A stretch of 59,525 nt of DNA from a virus. The notes beneath the pieces are model-generated. The model saw only the letters and a program-made list of their open reading frames with translations. It did no database searches and was not told the origin of the DNA. The stretch's first letter is position 1; each line of letters starts with the position of its first letter. Made by a program: the position numbers and the translations under genes. Shown piece after piece: positions 5,782 through 14,471 of the stretch. The stretch is taken from positions 1 to 59,525 of the IMG/VR virus record IMGVR_UViG_3300037234_000303; one strand, written 5' to 3'.

Positions 5782-7787
5782 TGAGCGAACCAACAGATAC
5801 GGGCGATGACCATGTAAAAGGCAGCATGGAGGAAGGCTACCCAAAATCGCTCCGCACGGCTGCTCATACCAAGCAATGTGTCAGGTGCGAGCGCCAGTTC
5901 ACTGGGATCCAGAAGGGTTTCAACAAACAGATGCCGCACACCAAGCCTATCGAATACCACACGATATGTAAGGTTTGTGAGCACGAAGAAGTGGCCATCC
6001 CTAATTTTAGGCGACAGACAGATCGGAGGGCGTACGACCGGGAGTACAGGAAAGCTGTACAGCGGGCCGCCACCGCGCAGGTGCATGCTGCCAAGGTGCA
6101 GCGTGACAAGAATCTGGCCAAGGCGAATAAACCGGCGCTGGCCCGGGGCGAACTGGTCAAGCGCGAGCTGTCCCGCAGGCGGCTCATCAACTTCATCATG
6201 CGGTTCAACCCCGCGTACAAGCCCGGTTGGGTCCACAAGCTAATTTGTGCAAAATTAGAGTTTTTCAGCAACGCGGTGAGCCTCGAGATGAGCCCCCGGT
6301 CGCTTTTCTTCATGCCGCCTCGTACCGGGAAGTCTGAGATCGCTTCTAAGAACTTTCCGGCATGGCACCTTGGGCACAACCCTACCCACGAGATCATCGC
6401 AGCATCGTACGCTGTGTCGCTGCCGATGGGATTTAGTAGGAAAATCAAGGCCTTAATTGACGACCCGGCGTACAAAGCGATGTTCCCGGGCGTGACGTTG
6501 AACCCGAACGCGCAGGCCACCGAGGGCTGGTACATCAACGCGGGCGGCGGGTACGTCCCGGCGGGCGTCGGGCTGGGTATTACGGGCAAGGGTGCCCACG
6601 TCATGATCATCGACGACCCGGTCAAGGACATGATGGAGGCTGATAGTGAAACAACCCGGAACTCAGTGTGGGATTGGTGGGATTCAACCGCTGAGACCCG
6701 CCTGTCGCCGGGTGGCGGCGTGCTGGGCATCCAGACCCGGTGGAATGACGACGACCTGAGTGGCCGGTTCCTGAACCAAGAGGCCGAGGCCTTGCGCGAG
6801 ATCGAAGAACAGCGCAATGAGATCCTCGGACTGATTTCCAAGGCCAAGGAATCGCGGAATGAGTCGCTTTTGATCGACAAATTGCGCATAGAACTGGACG
6901 ATGTGGACAGATCAGTAGAGGATGTGGTGCGCTGGGACACGTTAAGTCTGCCCGCATTGGCCGAGCACGACGAGTATGTCACTGAAGATGGGGAACTATT
7001 ACTCAAAAAAGAAAAAGGTTCGCGCTTGGTACGCAGAAAGGACGAAGCCCTGCATCCGGAGCGGTACGACGAGTCATTTTACCGTAGGAAGCGCAAAAGT
7101 TCGCAACCTCGCATCTGGAGTGCGCTATATCAGCAGAATCCTGTCCCGGATTCTGGTATATTCTTCAAAGAGGACATGTTCCGGTACGAACCGGTCGTTC
7201 CAGACTACACAAATTGGAATATTTACATAGCTTGGGACTTAGCTATTGGCCAAAAGCACACAAACGATTATACTGTAGGAATAGTTGGTGCTCATGACTT
7301 CGACGACATAATGCATATCATCCATGTCGTACGGGTCAGGACAGATGAGGTCGCAGAGCTTATAATGGGCACTTCGGAGCCATATAAGCGCCAACTGGCG
7401 GCCATAGGAATTGAGCAGGGGCAGATTCAGATGTCGGTTATGCCGAATTTGAGGAAGCTGATGAAGGAGAAGCACTGGTACCCAACGCTGGACGAGACGT
7501 TGAAGCCGGTAACAGACAAGACTGCACGGGCAAGACCGGCTCAAGGTTGGATGCAACAAGGGCGTGTGCTGCTCCCTAGCAACCAGCCTTGGGTCTCTAC
7601 TTTTACGAACGAGCTCCTCCGCTTTCCGGGTGGTGCTCACGATGACCAAGTCGATGCGCTTGCATGGCTCATCCGCATGGTCGCAGAGAAATCGCCTCCT
7701 CGTCGCACACGGGCAGGCAAGAAACCCGACTCTTGGCGGGATAAACTGAAAGCGACGCGGAAGAGTGAGAACCACTTAACCGCTTAA
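5781..7787 (+). CDS. terL: Terminase large subunit (packaging ATPase/nuclease) with N-terminal zinc-finger-like extension
   Basis: A 668-residue DNA-packaging motor. The ATPase has a Walker A-like PPRTGKSE at about 179-186 and Walker B HVMIIDDP, followed by GIQTRWNDDDLSG. The C-terminal RNase H-like nuclease is marked by AWDLAIG, IGIEQGQ and GGAHDDQVDALAW. Before the ATPase lie about 150 extra residues containing CVRC (33-36) and CKVC (63-66), a likely zinc-binding module, then a basic coiled region. Such an N-terminal extension is uncommon in terminases. It starts by one-base overlap with terS and is followed by the portal gene. Confidence 0.95.
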   Translation: MSEPTDTGDDHVKGSMEEGYPKSLRTAAHTKQCVRCERQFTGIQKGFNKQMPHTKPIEYHTICKVCEHEEVAIPNFRRQTDRRAYDREYRKAVQRAATAQVHAAKVQRDKNLAKANKPALARGELVKRELSRRRLINFIMRFNPAYKPGWVHKLICAKLEFFSNAVSLEMSPRSLFFMPPRTGKSEIASKNFPAWHLGHNPTHEIIAASYAVSLPMGFSRKIKALIDDPAYKAMFPGVTLNPNAQATEGWYINAGGGYVPAGVGLGITGKGAHVMIIDDPVKDMMEADSETTRNSVWDWWDSTAETRLSPGGGVLGIQTRWNDDDLSGRFLNQEAEALREIEEQRNEILGLISKAKESRNESLLIDKLRIELDDVDRSVEDVVRWDTLSLPALAEHDEYVTEDGELLLKKEKGSRLVRRKDEALHPERYDESFYRRKRKSSQPRIWSALYQQNPVPDSGIFFKEDMFRYEPVVPDYTNWNIYIAWDLAIGQKHTNDYTVGIVGAHDFDDIMHIIHVVRVRTDEVAELIMGTSEPYKRQLAAIGIEQGQIQMSVMPNLRKLMKEKHWYPTLDETLKPVTDKTARARPAQGWMQQGRVLLPSNQPWVSTFTNELLRFPGGAHDDQVDALAWLIRMVAEKSPPRRTRAGKKPDSWRDKLKATRKSENHLTA

Positions 7788-7799
7788 TGGAGGATTGAA

Positions 7800-9989
7800 A
7801 TGGCAAGTGATTATTCGCAAGTGCAGGAACAGCTAGACCGGTATGTCTACGGACGGGACAACGGTCACACAGAATACTCCGTCAAAGCCCGAATGTGCGA
7901 GGATTTCTTCGAGGGCAAGCAATGGGACGCGGAAGCCAAGGCGAAGCTGGCCCGGGTGCGTAGGCCGGCACTCACCTTCAACAAGATCCTCCCGTCCTGT
8001 GCCGCCATCTTCGGCGAGCACCTGAACAACCAAGCCGACATCGGCTACAAGGCTATCAAGAACGGATCGCAGGAGACAGCCGACGTGCTGGGCCGCCTGA
8101 CCGTCCAGATCAACAACGCCAACGAGATGCATTGGACCGAATCGGAGTTGTTCGCCGACGGGATCATCACCAGCCGGGGCTTCTTGGATGCCCGGATGAA
8201 TTGGGACACAAACATTTTTGGCGAGGTTGACATCAATCTGGCCAACCCGCGCAACGTGGTCATCGACCCAGACGCCGAGGCATATGACCCTGACCAGTGG
8301 AAAGACGTCATTACCAGCAAGTGGCTGAGCGAGAGTGACATCATCATGCTGTACGGCAAAGCGGCAGCGCAGGAGCTGACAGGCAAATCGTCCAGCGGAC
8401 AGTACCTTGGGTACGACTTCATGGACACGCGCCCCGACACCTTCGGCGGCGAGTCCCGCCGGTACCCGGATAGCAGCCAGAAATTCGCCCGTAGGTGGCG
8501 TCAACTCGAGCGCCAGTTCAAGACCATCCGGCGCATGGAGCACTTCGTTGACATGGTCAGCGGCGAGACCCGGATTATCCCCGAGGGCATGCCCCGCGAG
8601 AAGATTCAGCTCATCATGCAGGAGTTCAACGTGCAGGTGATGACCCGGAACGCCGAGGTAATCGACTGGCGGGTCACCGTGGACGACCAGATGGTCCACG
8701 ACGAGCAGAGCCCGTACCAATACTTCACGGTCATACCGTTCTTCCCGTTTTTCCGCCGGGGCCGCACCATTGGGCTGGTGGAGAACATGATCGACCCGCA
8801 GGAGCTCTACAACAAGGTTCGCTCACAGGAACTGCATATCGTCAACACCACAGCCAACAGCGGCTGGAAGGTCAAGACCGGTACGCTCCAGAACATGAGC
8901 ATCGAGGATCTTGAGGAACGTGGTGCAGAGACCGGCCTCATCGCCGAGCTCAGCGACGTCAACGACATGGAGAAGATCACGCCCAACACCGTACCAACGG
9001 GTATGGATCGGATCAGCTTCAACGCTGCGACCGACCTGAAAGAAATCTCCATGGCTTCTGACAGCATGCGAGGATTTGATCGGGCAGACGTGGCGGCCAA
9101 GGCCATCCAAGCCAAGCAGGCACAGGGCAGCACGAACTACACCAAGGTGTTCGACAACCTGAACTACACGCGCAGGCTTCTGGCCAAGCGGGTGCTGAGC
9201 ATGGTGCAGACCTTCTACGTGGAACCCCGCATATTACATATAACGGGCAACAACCCCGGTCAGGACGATGAAGTCATCTCCCTGAACGAGGTAACTCCGG
9301 AGGGTAAGGTAGCCCGGGACTTGACAGTAGGCGAGTATGAGGTCACAGTATCGTCCATACCAGCCCGCGAGACCTTCGAGGAAAGCCAGTTTGACCAAGC
9401 AGTTCAGCTGCGCGAACTCGGCGTTGACATCAAGGACGAGATTCTCGTTGAGAACTCACACCTCGCTCGCAAGCACGAAATCGCCAAGGAGATTTCTGGT
9501 GAGCCAACAGAGGAAGAAGCAGCATTGCAGTCAGAACTCGCCGAGCTCGAAGTGGAAGCCAAGCGTCTCGAGAACCGCAAGTCTGCTGCCGAGCAGAAGA
9601 AGACCGAGGCCGAGGCTGCTCTTACGCTTATTCGGGCTCAGCAGACCGCGCTCGAGGATCCCAACGGGGCGGAAGGCAAGGCTGCTGATGACGACATCCG
9701 CTTGGTAGAGGCCGAGGCCGACCGGGTCGAGCAGATCGCCAAGCTCAGCCTCGACAAGTACGAGATCGACAAGAAGCTGGAAATCGAGCGCGAGAAACTG
9801 GTACTCAAGCGCGAGGAGATTCGCCTCAGTGAGCTATCCATACGGAACGAGGCTATCGCCTCCGCACGGGATGCGAAGCAAAAGGCAATAGACTCGAAAG
9901 AGAAGGCTGCCGCCGATAAGGCGAAAGCAAAGGAATCAAGTAAGGGGGCGTCAGAATCGTCTGGCAAACCGAAGGAAGGAGCTAAATAA
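7800..9989 (+). CDS. Portal protein, P22 type
   Basis: Forms the dodecameric DNA channel at the capsid vertex. The 729-residue length and sequence pattern (early GKQWD, RPALTFNKILP, then GFLDARMNWD and NVVIDPDAEAYD) match the P22-type portal family. The last 150 residues or so are highly charged Ala/Glu/Lys helix, predicted coiled coil, ending KPKEGAK. GGAGG lies 7 nt before ATG 7800. It sits between terL and the scaffold as in other podoviruses, and its TAA overlaps the next ATG. Confidence 0.92.
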   Translation: MASDYSQVQEQLDRYVYGRDNGHTEYSVKARMCEDFFEGKQWDAEAKAKLARVRRPALTFNKILPSCAAIFGEHLNNQADIGYKAIKNGSQETADVLGRLTVQINNANEMHWTESELFADGIITSRGFLDARMNWDTNIFGEVDINLANPRNVVIDPDAEAYDPDQWKDVITSKWLSESDIIMLYGKAAAQELTGKSSSGQYLGYDFMDTRPDTFGGESRRYPDSSQKFARRWRQLERQFKTIRRMEHFVDMVSGETRIIPEGMPREKIQLIMQEFNVQVMTRNAEVIDWRVTVDDQMVHDEQSPYQYFTVIPFFPFFRRGRTIGLVENMIDPQELYNKVRSQELHIVNTTANSGWKVKTGTLQNMSIEDLEERGAETGLIAELSDVNDMEKITPNTVPTGMDRISFNAATDLKEISMASDSMRGFDRADVAAKAIQAKQAQGSTNYTKVFDNLNYTRRLLAKRVLSMVQTFYVEPRILHITGNNPGQDDEVISLNEVTPEGKVARDLTVGEYEVTVSSIPARETFEESQFDQAVQLRELGVDIKDEILVENSHLARKHEIAKEISGEPTEEEAALQSELAELEVEAKRLENRKSAAEQKKTEAEAALTLIRAQQTALEDPNGAEGKAADDDIRLVEAEADRVEQIAKLSLDKYEIDKKLEIEREKLVLKREEIRLSELSIRNEAIASARDAKQKAIDSKEKAAADKAKAKESSKGASESSGKPKEGAK

Positions 9990-11074
9990 TGGCTAAACAT
10001 GATGATGATATCGATTGGGACAATCCCAAAGCCGTTGCTGCTGCACGTGGCGATAACCCTGAGGATGAAGACGGGGTGAGGGAGAACCTCCACCGCACCG
10101 ACGCTGAACAGAAGGAAATCGACGACAAGGCAGAAGCGGACAAAATAGCGGACGACGAAGCCAAGGCTGACGCCAAGAAAGCCGATGAGGACAAGGCTGA
10201 CGACGACAAAAAGGCGGACAAGGACGCGGACAAGGACGCGGACAAGGACGCGGACAAGGACGCGGACACTGACGCGAAAGCCGATGATGACACCGACGCC
10301 AAAGCCGATGCTGCCAAGGAGGGCAAGAAGGAGACGATGATTCCAAAGGCTCGCTTCGATGCCAAGAACCGTCAGAACAAGGCACTGCAGGACCGGCTCG
10401 ACCAGATTGACCGGGACAAGGCTGCTGACGCCAAGGCCGCTACGAACGATGACGCCCGTGGCGTAATCGAGACCGAGTTGACCGAGCTGGACAAGGCGAT
10501 CAACAAAGCCATCTCCGACGACAAGATGGATGAGGCCGCAGCACTGCGCGGTGAGGTCCGTACCAAGGAGCGGGAACTCTGGCAGATGGATATGGACGAG
10601 TCCTCGGACAGCACCACCGACGCCGCCCGGGAGCAGGTTCGTCTGGACATGGCCATCGATCATATCGAAGCCACCCACGACGAGTTCAATCCGGACTCTA
10701 AGGGCTACTCACAGGAAGTTGTGGACAAGGTACAGGAACTGCGCAACGGGTTTGTTGCCACTGGCAGGTACAGCGCCACGCAGGCTCTGCTCCGCGCCAT
10801 GGACTTCGTCCTGCCGAAGAAGGCAATGGACGCCCCTGAGGACGACGCCGACCCGGATGCCAAGGCCAAAAAGGAAGATGAACTCCGCAGGACAGGGCTG
10901 AAGAAGGCCACCGACGCCGCCAACAAAACCCCGGCAGACGCCAAGGGTACGGGTGACGACTCAGACTCAGCTGGCCTGCAGGATACCATCAACGTCGATA
11001 AACTGTCGTACGAGGATATCGCTGCTCTACCCGAGGCTACTCTGAAACGGATGCGGGGCGACATACCGGCCTAA
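9989..11074 (+). CDS. Capsid scaffolding protein
   Basis: A 361-residue, extremely acidic, low-complexity protein between portal and capsid genes, the usual place for the internal scaffold. Residues about 40-105 are Asp/Lys/Ala repeats, including a DKDA tandem encoded by a 12-bp DNA repeat. A conserved-looking IPKARFDAKNRQNKAL segment follows at about 115, then helical coiled-coil regions. AAGGAG lies before the ATG, which overlaps the portal stop by one base. No protease gene lies next to it, so it may leave the capsid intact, as in P22. Confidence 0.85.
   Translation: MAKHDDDIDWDNPKAVAAARGDNPEDEDGVRENLHRTDAEQKEIDDKAEADKIADDEAKADAKKADEDKADDDKKADKDADKDADKDADKDADTDAKADDDTDAKADAAKEGKKETMIPKARFDAKNRQNKALQDRLDQIDRDKAADAKAATNDDARGVIETELTELDKAINKAISDDKMDEAAALRGEVRTKERELWQMDMDESSDSTTDAAREQVRLDMAIDHIEATHDEFNPDSKGYSQEVVDKVQELRNGFVATGRYSATQALLRAMDFVLPKKAMDAPEDDADPDAKAKKEDELRRTGLKKATDAANKTPADAKGTGDDSDSAGLQDTINVDKLSYEDIAALPEATLKRMRGDIPA
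10213..10272. repeat. 12-bp tandem repeat in the scaffold gene
   Basis: GCGGACAAGGAC is repeated in tandem about four times, with a diverged last unit, encoding ADKD units. It is in frame, so copy-number change would lengthen the acidic linker without a frameshift. Confidence 0.8.
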
Positions 11075-11079
11075 ACCGC

Positions 11080-11108
11080 TTGACAAGGACTCGCTCACGG
11101 CTTAGAAT
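11080..11108 (+). promoter_or_regulatory. Consensus sigma70 promoter before the capsid gene
   Basis: Exact TTGACA (11080-11085), a 17-bp spacer, and TAGAAT (11103-11108). The predicted start near 11115 gives a leader of about 150 nt before the capsid ATG at 11266. It is the best host-type promoter seen in the window. Confidence 0.75.
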
Positions 11109-11130
11109 TCAATATATCGAAGCCGTGAGC
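11093..11130. repeat. Perfect 11-bp inverted repeat overlapping the capsid promoter
   Basis: GCTCACGGCTT (11093-11103) and AAGCCGTGAGC (11120-11130) are exact complements 16 bp apart. They bracket the -10 element and predicted start. As DNA this could be an operator. In read-through RNA it would form a strong hairpin, without a U-tract. Confidence 0.7.
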
Positions 11131-11265
11131 GATACAGCGGGGCCCATCGTAACAGCCTGAAAAGAGTCGCATCTCGAATTGTTACACGATACGTAACTAC
11201 GTTGTAGAAACAATCCGAGCCACTGTACGTGGCATTATGCGATAATTTACAGGAGGGACTATAAT
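11131..11265 (+). promoter_or_regulatory. Structured leader of the capsid gene
   Basis: No gene. It contains further complementary segments (ATTGTT near 11178 with AACAAT near 11209; CCAC/GTGG near 11220-11233) and ends in a strong GGAGGGA ribosome binding site 6 nt before ATG 11266. It probably stabilises the capsid mRNA or tunes its translation. Confidence 0.5.
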
Positions 11266-12411
11266 ATGTCCGCTACAAATTTTGCCAATCTGACCAGCCA
11301 CGAAAAAAAGGTTTGGTCTATGGACTTTTGGAACAAGGCTCGCAACATGTCTTTTCTGAACAAGTTCACCGGCGACTCTGAGGATTCACTCATCCAGCGC
11401 ATCACTGAGCTGAAGAAAGATGAGAAGGGTGCTCGCGCCGTCATTACGCTGGTTAACGACCTCGAAGGCGACGGTCGTGCCGGAGATCGTCAGCTGGCCG
11501 GTTACGAGGAAGCATTGACTTCCGAAGAGCAGGTCATCCAGATCGATCAGCTTCGCCACGCAAACCGGAACACCGGTCGCATGGCCGATCAGCGTACCAT
11601 CATCAACTTCCGCGAACAGTCTCGCAACAAGCTGGCCTACTGGCTGTCTGACCGCTACGACCAGATGGGTTTCTTAACCCTGTCGGGTGTTTCGTATGCA
11701 AGTCACACAAACGGTGCAGCTCGTGTCGGTTCTGACCTCGCACTGCTTGAGTTCGCAGCTGATGTTGTTGCCCCTACCAGCAATCGTCTGTTCACAGTCG
11801 ATAACGCTGTAACCAAGGGTCACATCTCGCTGACCAAGCTGAACAGTGACGCTACCTTTACGGTTGCGAACTCTGGCCTCAGCTGGCAGGCACTGGTTAA
11901 CCTGAAGGCAATGGCGAAAGAAATGTATGTTCGCCCCATCCGTACCAAGGATGGTGTTGACTTCTACCACGCATTCGTCACTCCGACTGCAATGGCCTCG
12001 CTGAAAACTGACTCTGATTTCATTCAGATGCAGCGGGATGCTGGCAAGCGCGGCGCGGGTAACGAGCTCTTCAAGGGCACCGACACGGTCTATGTAGATG
12101 GCATCGCCATCTCTGAATACCGTCACGTGTACAACACGAAGGGTCTCGCTTCTGGTTCACGCTGGAAGAATGACGGTACCGTTCATGGTTGTCGTGTTCT
12201 GTTCTGTGGCGCTCAGGCAATGGGCTTCGCCGATATTGGCACACCAACTTGGGTCGAAGAAGATCGCGATTTCGAGAACGTGAACGCTATTTCAACTGGC
12301 AAGATTTGTGGCTTCTTGAAGCCTCAGTTCGAAGGCAAGTTGACCGGCGGCATGGGTTCCGGGGTTGTTGAAGACTTCGGCGTAATCTGCCTCGATGTGG
12401 CAACCAACTAA
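11266..12411 (+). CDS. Major capsid protein, N4-gp56 family
   Basis: The 381-residue shell-forming protein. The pattern (SATNFANLTSHEKKVWS, NMSFLNKFTGDSEDSLIQ, VITLVNDLEGDGRAGDRQL and LLEFAADVVAP) fits the N4-gp56 major capsid family with an HK97-type fold. GGAGG is ideally placed. The codons look well optimised (CTG, GGT, CGT-rich) compared with neighbours. It is transcribed from its own consensus promoter and followed after 14 nt by the decoration-type gene. Confidence 0.92.
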   Translation: MSATNFANLTSHEKKVWSMDFWNKARNMSFLNKFTGDSEDSLIQRITELKKDEKGARAVITLVNDLEGDGRAGDRQLAGYEEALTSEEQVIQIDQLRHANRNTGRMADQRTIINFREQSRNKLAYWLSDRYDQMGFLTLSGVSYASHTNGAARVGSDLALLEFAADVVAPTSNRLFTVDNAVTKGHISLTKLNSDATFTVANSGLSWQALVNLKAMAKEMYVRPIRTKDGVDFYHAFVTPTAMASLKTDSDFIQMQRDAGKRGAGNELFKGTDTVYVDGIAISEYRHVYNTKGLASGSRWKNDGTVHGCRVLFCGAQAMGFADIGTPTWVEEDRDFENVNAISTGKICGFLKPQFEGKLTGGMGSGVVEDFGVICLDVATN

Positions 12412-12425
12412 GGAGGAATGACATC

Positions 12426-12857
12426 ATGGCTTTCGTTCCAAACACCAACAACATCCGTTCCGACGGTGCCCAGCGCAAGATGGTCGCCCGAGGTACGTTC
12501 ACACAGGCTGTACTGGGTGCCGCGTCTGCTGACGTAGCCGTAGTCGGTCTGCCCGAAGGCGCTGTTATCACGGACTGTCACTTGATTGTTGACGTTCTGT
12601 TTGACGGCACCACTCCAACCCTTACCGTTGAGGTTCTTGACCTCGATGGTGCGGACTTGACAGCAGCAGTTGTGCTGGACTCCACGCAGGCAGCTACCGC
12701 TGTCGGCCGGTTCTCCACGCCGATTGTTACTGGCATCGCACTGCCTGAACCTGCAGTCGTCACGGTTAAGAACGACGTGGCTGACAGTACCGTAGGCTCC
12801 GGCGCGGTGGAAGTAGAGTACTACGTCCAAGGCCGTTCGGACGAGAACGCAGACTGA
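12426..12857 (+). CDS. Putative capsid decoration (cement) protein
   Basis: A 143-residue beta-rich protein, mostly Val, Ala, Thr and Asp with few aromatics, directly after the capsid gene and before a strong terminator, so co-expressed at capsid level. The alternating hydrophobic pattern (residues about 25-130) suggests a jelly-roll or Ig-like fold, typical of head decoration proteins. Position and composition support the role, but no family motif was recognised, so a minor head protein remains possible. Confidence 0.6.
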   Translation: MAFVPNTNNIRSDGAQRKMVARGTFTQAVLGAASADVAVVGLPEGAVITDCHLIVDVLFDGTTPTLTVEVLDLDGADLTAAVVLDSTQAATAVGRFSTPIVTGIALPEPAVVTVKNDVADSTVGSGAVEVEYYVQGRSDENAD

Positions 12858-12879
12858 TCTGCTCTCGTAAGTAATGAAG

Positions 12880-12904
12880 GGAGCCCCACCCGGGGCTCCT
12901 TTTT
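12880..12904 (+). terminator. Strong intrinsic terminator
   Basis: GGAGCCCC (12880-12887), a 4-nt loop, GGGGCTCC (12892-12899), then TTTTT (12900-12904). It ends the capsid/decoration transcript, and the next gene starts only 32 nt later. Confidence 0.9.
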
Positions 12905-12935
12905 ATAAGTACCACCAACAAAGAGGAACTGCACA

Positions 12936-13331
12936 ATGAGCGCACAAATGATGTACATGCCCAGAGACTTCGTCTTACATTCAAAATTCGGCCACGCGAT
13001 CCAGTTCGTAGCAAACGAACAGGTCCGAGTGCCGTACCCCGCCATCGACGAAGCAATTGCTATCGGTGCCGTGTTCGCCAACAAGGAAGACCAGAAGATC
13101 CTTGTGGACGAGAAACCAGAACTGAAGACTCCTGATCTGGGTTTCGAACGTGAGCAGAAGTTGTACGATGCCATGCACGAGGTCGCGAAGGAAAACGACC
13201 CTGACAAGTTTACTCCCGGCGGCAAGCCGAAGCTGTCAGTAGTGGTAGAGATGGTCGGTTACGATCTCGACCGGAAGGAAGTCGATACCGTGTGGAAGAA
13301 AGTGATGCAGAGCATTGCCAATGCCGCTTAG
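12936..13331 (+). CDS. 131-residue head/tail-region protein of unknown function
   Basis: Starts at ATG 12936 after GAGGAACTGCACA. The N-terminal half looks beta-rich (FVLHSKFGHAIQFVANEQVRVPYP) and the C-terminal half helical and charged. It overlaps the next gene by 17 nt. Its position between the capsid and connector genes suggests a head-completion or virion role. No family was recognised. Confidence 0.7.
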   Translation: MSAQMMYMPRDFVLHSKFGHAIQFVANEQVRVPYPAIDEAIAIGAVFANKEDQKILVDEKPELKTPDLGFEREQKLYDAMHEVAKENDPDKFTPGGKPKLSVVVEMVGYDLDRKEVDTVWKKVMQSIANAA

Positions 13332-13998
13332 TGCCGACAATCTTGTCGCAATATTTCGCTCTGATATGAGCGATCCGGAGCTCCCCGGTGACGGGGATGA
13401 CTCCGATTCATTATGGCTGGACAGTGAGATCAAAGACTGGCTGGCCGAAGCACAGAACGAATTGTGCGAGCGAGTAGACATTCTATTCGACGCCACCTCA
13501 TACAACATCGCGACTGTAGCGGGTAACTCCCTCTACGCGCTTGATGATGAGATTACCAAGATCCGCCGGGGCAAGGTTGCTGGTGGACGTACTTTGGAAG
13601 CAGTATCGGTGAAGGAGTTGCTGAGGCGCTACCAGCCCACCAGCTACGAGCTGACAATCACCGACTGGGAAGGCATGGTCGGGGAACCGAAGTACATCGT
13701 GACTGACTACGAGGTTGACACGGTGAAGCTGGTACCGGAGCCCGTTGAGATCGAGAACATCGAGCTGCATGTGTACAGGCTGCCGCAATCCACGAACATG
13801 GAAGTACCGAACAAATACAGGCGTGACCTTCTGCACAGGGCGAAGAACTTGGCCTACATGAAGGATGACGTAGATTCACAGGATTTGAACAAGGCCGCTT
13901 ACCACGAGGATCGTTGGGAAGGGGCAATACTTAGGATTGACAGGATGTTCAAGCGGCTCAACCGAGGGCCGCAGGTAGTAGCTTACGCGGGGTTGTAA
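13315..13998 (+). CDS. Head-tail adaptor/connector protein
   Basis: A 227-residue protein placed just after the head genes. The pattern (acidic N-terminus with LWLDSEIKDWLAEAQNELCERVD, then a beta region, then a C-terminal helical RRDLLHRAKNLAYMKDD) fits the SU10/T7-type adaptor proteins that form a ring below the portal. ATG 13315 lies inside the end of the previous gene, implying translational coupling. It ends one base into the next ATG. Confidence 0.65.
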   Translation: MPMPLSADNLVAIFRSDMSDPELPGDGDDSDSLWLDSEIKDWLAEAQNELCERVDILFDATSYNIATVAGNSLYALDDEITKIRRGKVAGGRTLEAVSVKELLRRYQPTSYELTITDWEGMVGEPKYIVTDYEVDTVKLVPEPVEIENIELHVYRLPQSTNMEVPNKYRRDLLHRAKNLAYMKDDVDSQDLNKAAYHEDRWEGAILRIDRMFKRLNRGPQVVAYAGL

Positions 13999-14471
13999 TG
14001 GCCAAGAAGAAGGTACCATACGGCAGAGGACTGGAACGAACGCTCGGCCCGAAAGCTCGGTTCGACAGGAATTTCAAACGTGTCGAACAACTGGTAGCCC
14101 GCGACCCCGAGTTCCGGGCCGGTGCAGCCGGTGCCGAACGCAGACAGAGCTTCCCGAAACGGGTGCTGGCCTCACAGGGCTTCCCCGACAGACGAGTAAA
14201 CCCCCAGCGCATCACTACGGCTCGCCCAAGGCGTGCGGCCGCCCCTAGGCGAGCTCAGGCAGTTCCACGAGCAGTGAGCGGCATAGGCAAAGCACTCCGG
14301 GTATCGCCAATAGCACTCGGGGCCGCAGCACTGCTCCAGCCGCGCGAGCTGGGAGATGCTACAAGAGGCACCCCGATGAACTCCCCGGCAGAGGTCAAGC
14401 GCATCCTCGCAGAGAGGCGTCGTCGTAAAGCACGTCGCATTCCAAGCGGTGTCGTGAGAGGCCTCCGGTGA
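13998..14471 (+). CDS. Arg-rich basic protein of unknown function
   Basis: A 157-residue, strongly basic protein (MAKKKVPYGRGLERTLGPK, RPRRAAAPRRAQ, ERRRRKARR), probably disordered with one more hydrophobic patch at about 105-115. Such proteins in connector cassettes may bind DNA or RNA or act as virion plugs, but this is inference. It is coupled by one-base overlap to the adaptor gene and by GTGA to the next. Confidence 0.7.
   Translation: MAKKKVPYGRGLERTLGPKARFDRNFKRVEQLVARDPEFRAGAAGAERRQSFPKRVLASQGFPDRRVNPQRITTARPRRAAAPRRAQAVPRAVSGIGKALRVSPIALGAAALLQPRELGDATRGTPMNSPAEVKRILAERRRRKARRIPSGVVRGLR

Noticed and set aside
5864-7006. Long minus-strand frame opposite the terminase gene
   Set aside because: Shadow of the high-GC third positions of terL; Ser/Arg-rich, no ribosome site and no sensible protein.
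9638-10678. Minus-strand frame opposite portal end and scaffold
   Set aside because: Reverse reading of acidic repeats gives Val/Leu/Arg runs; not a gene.
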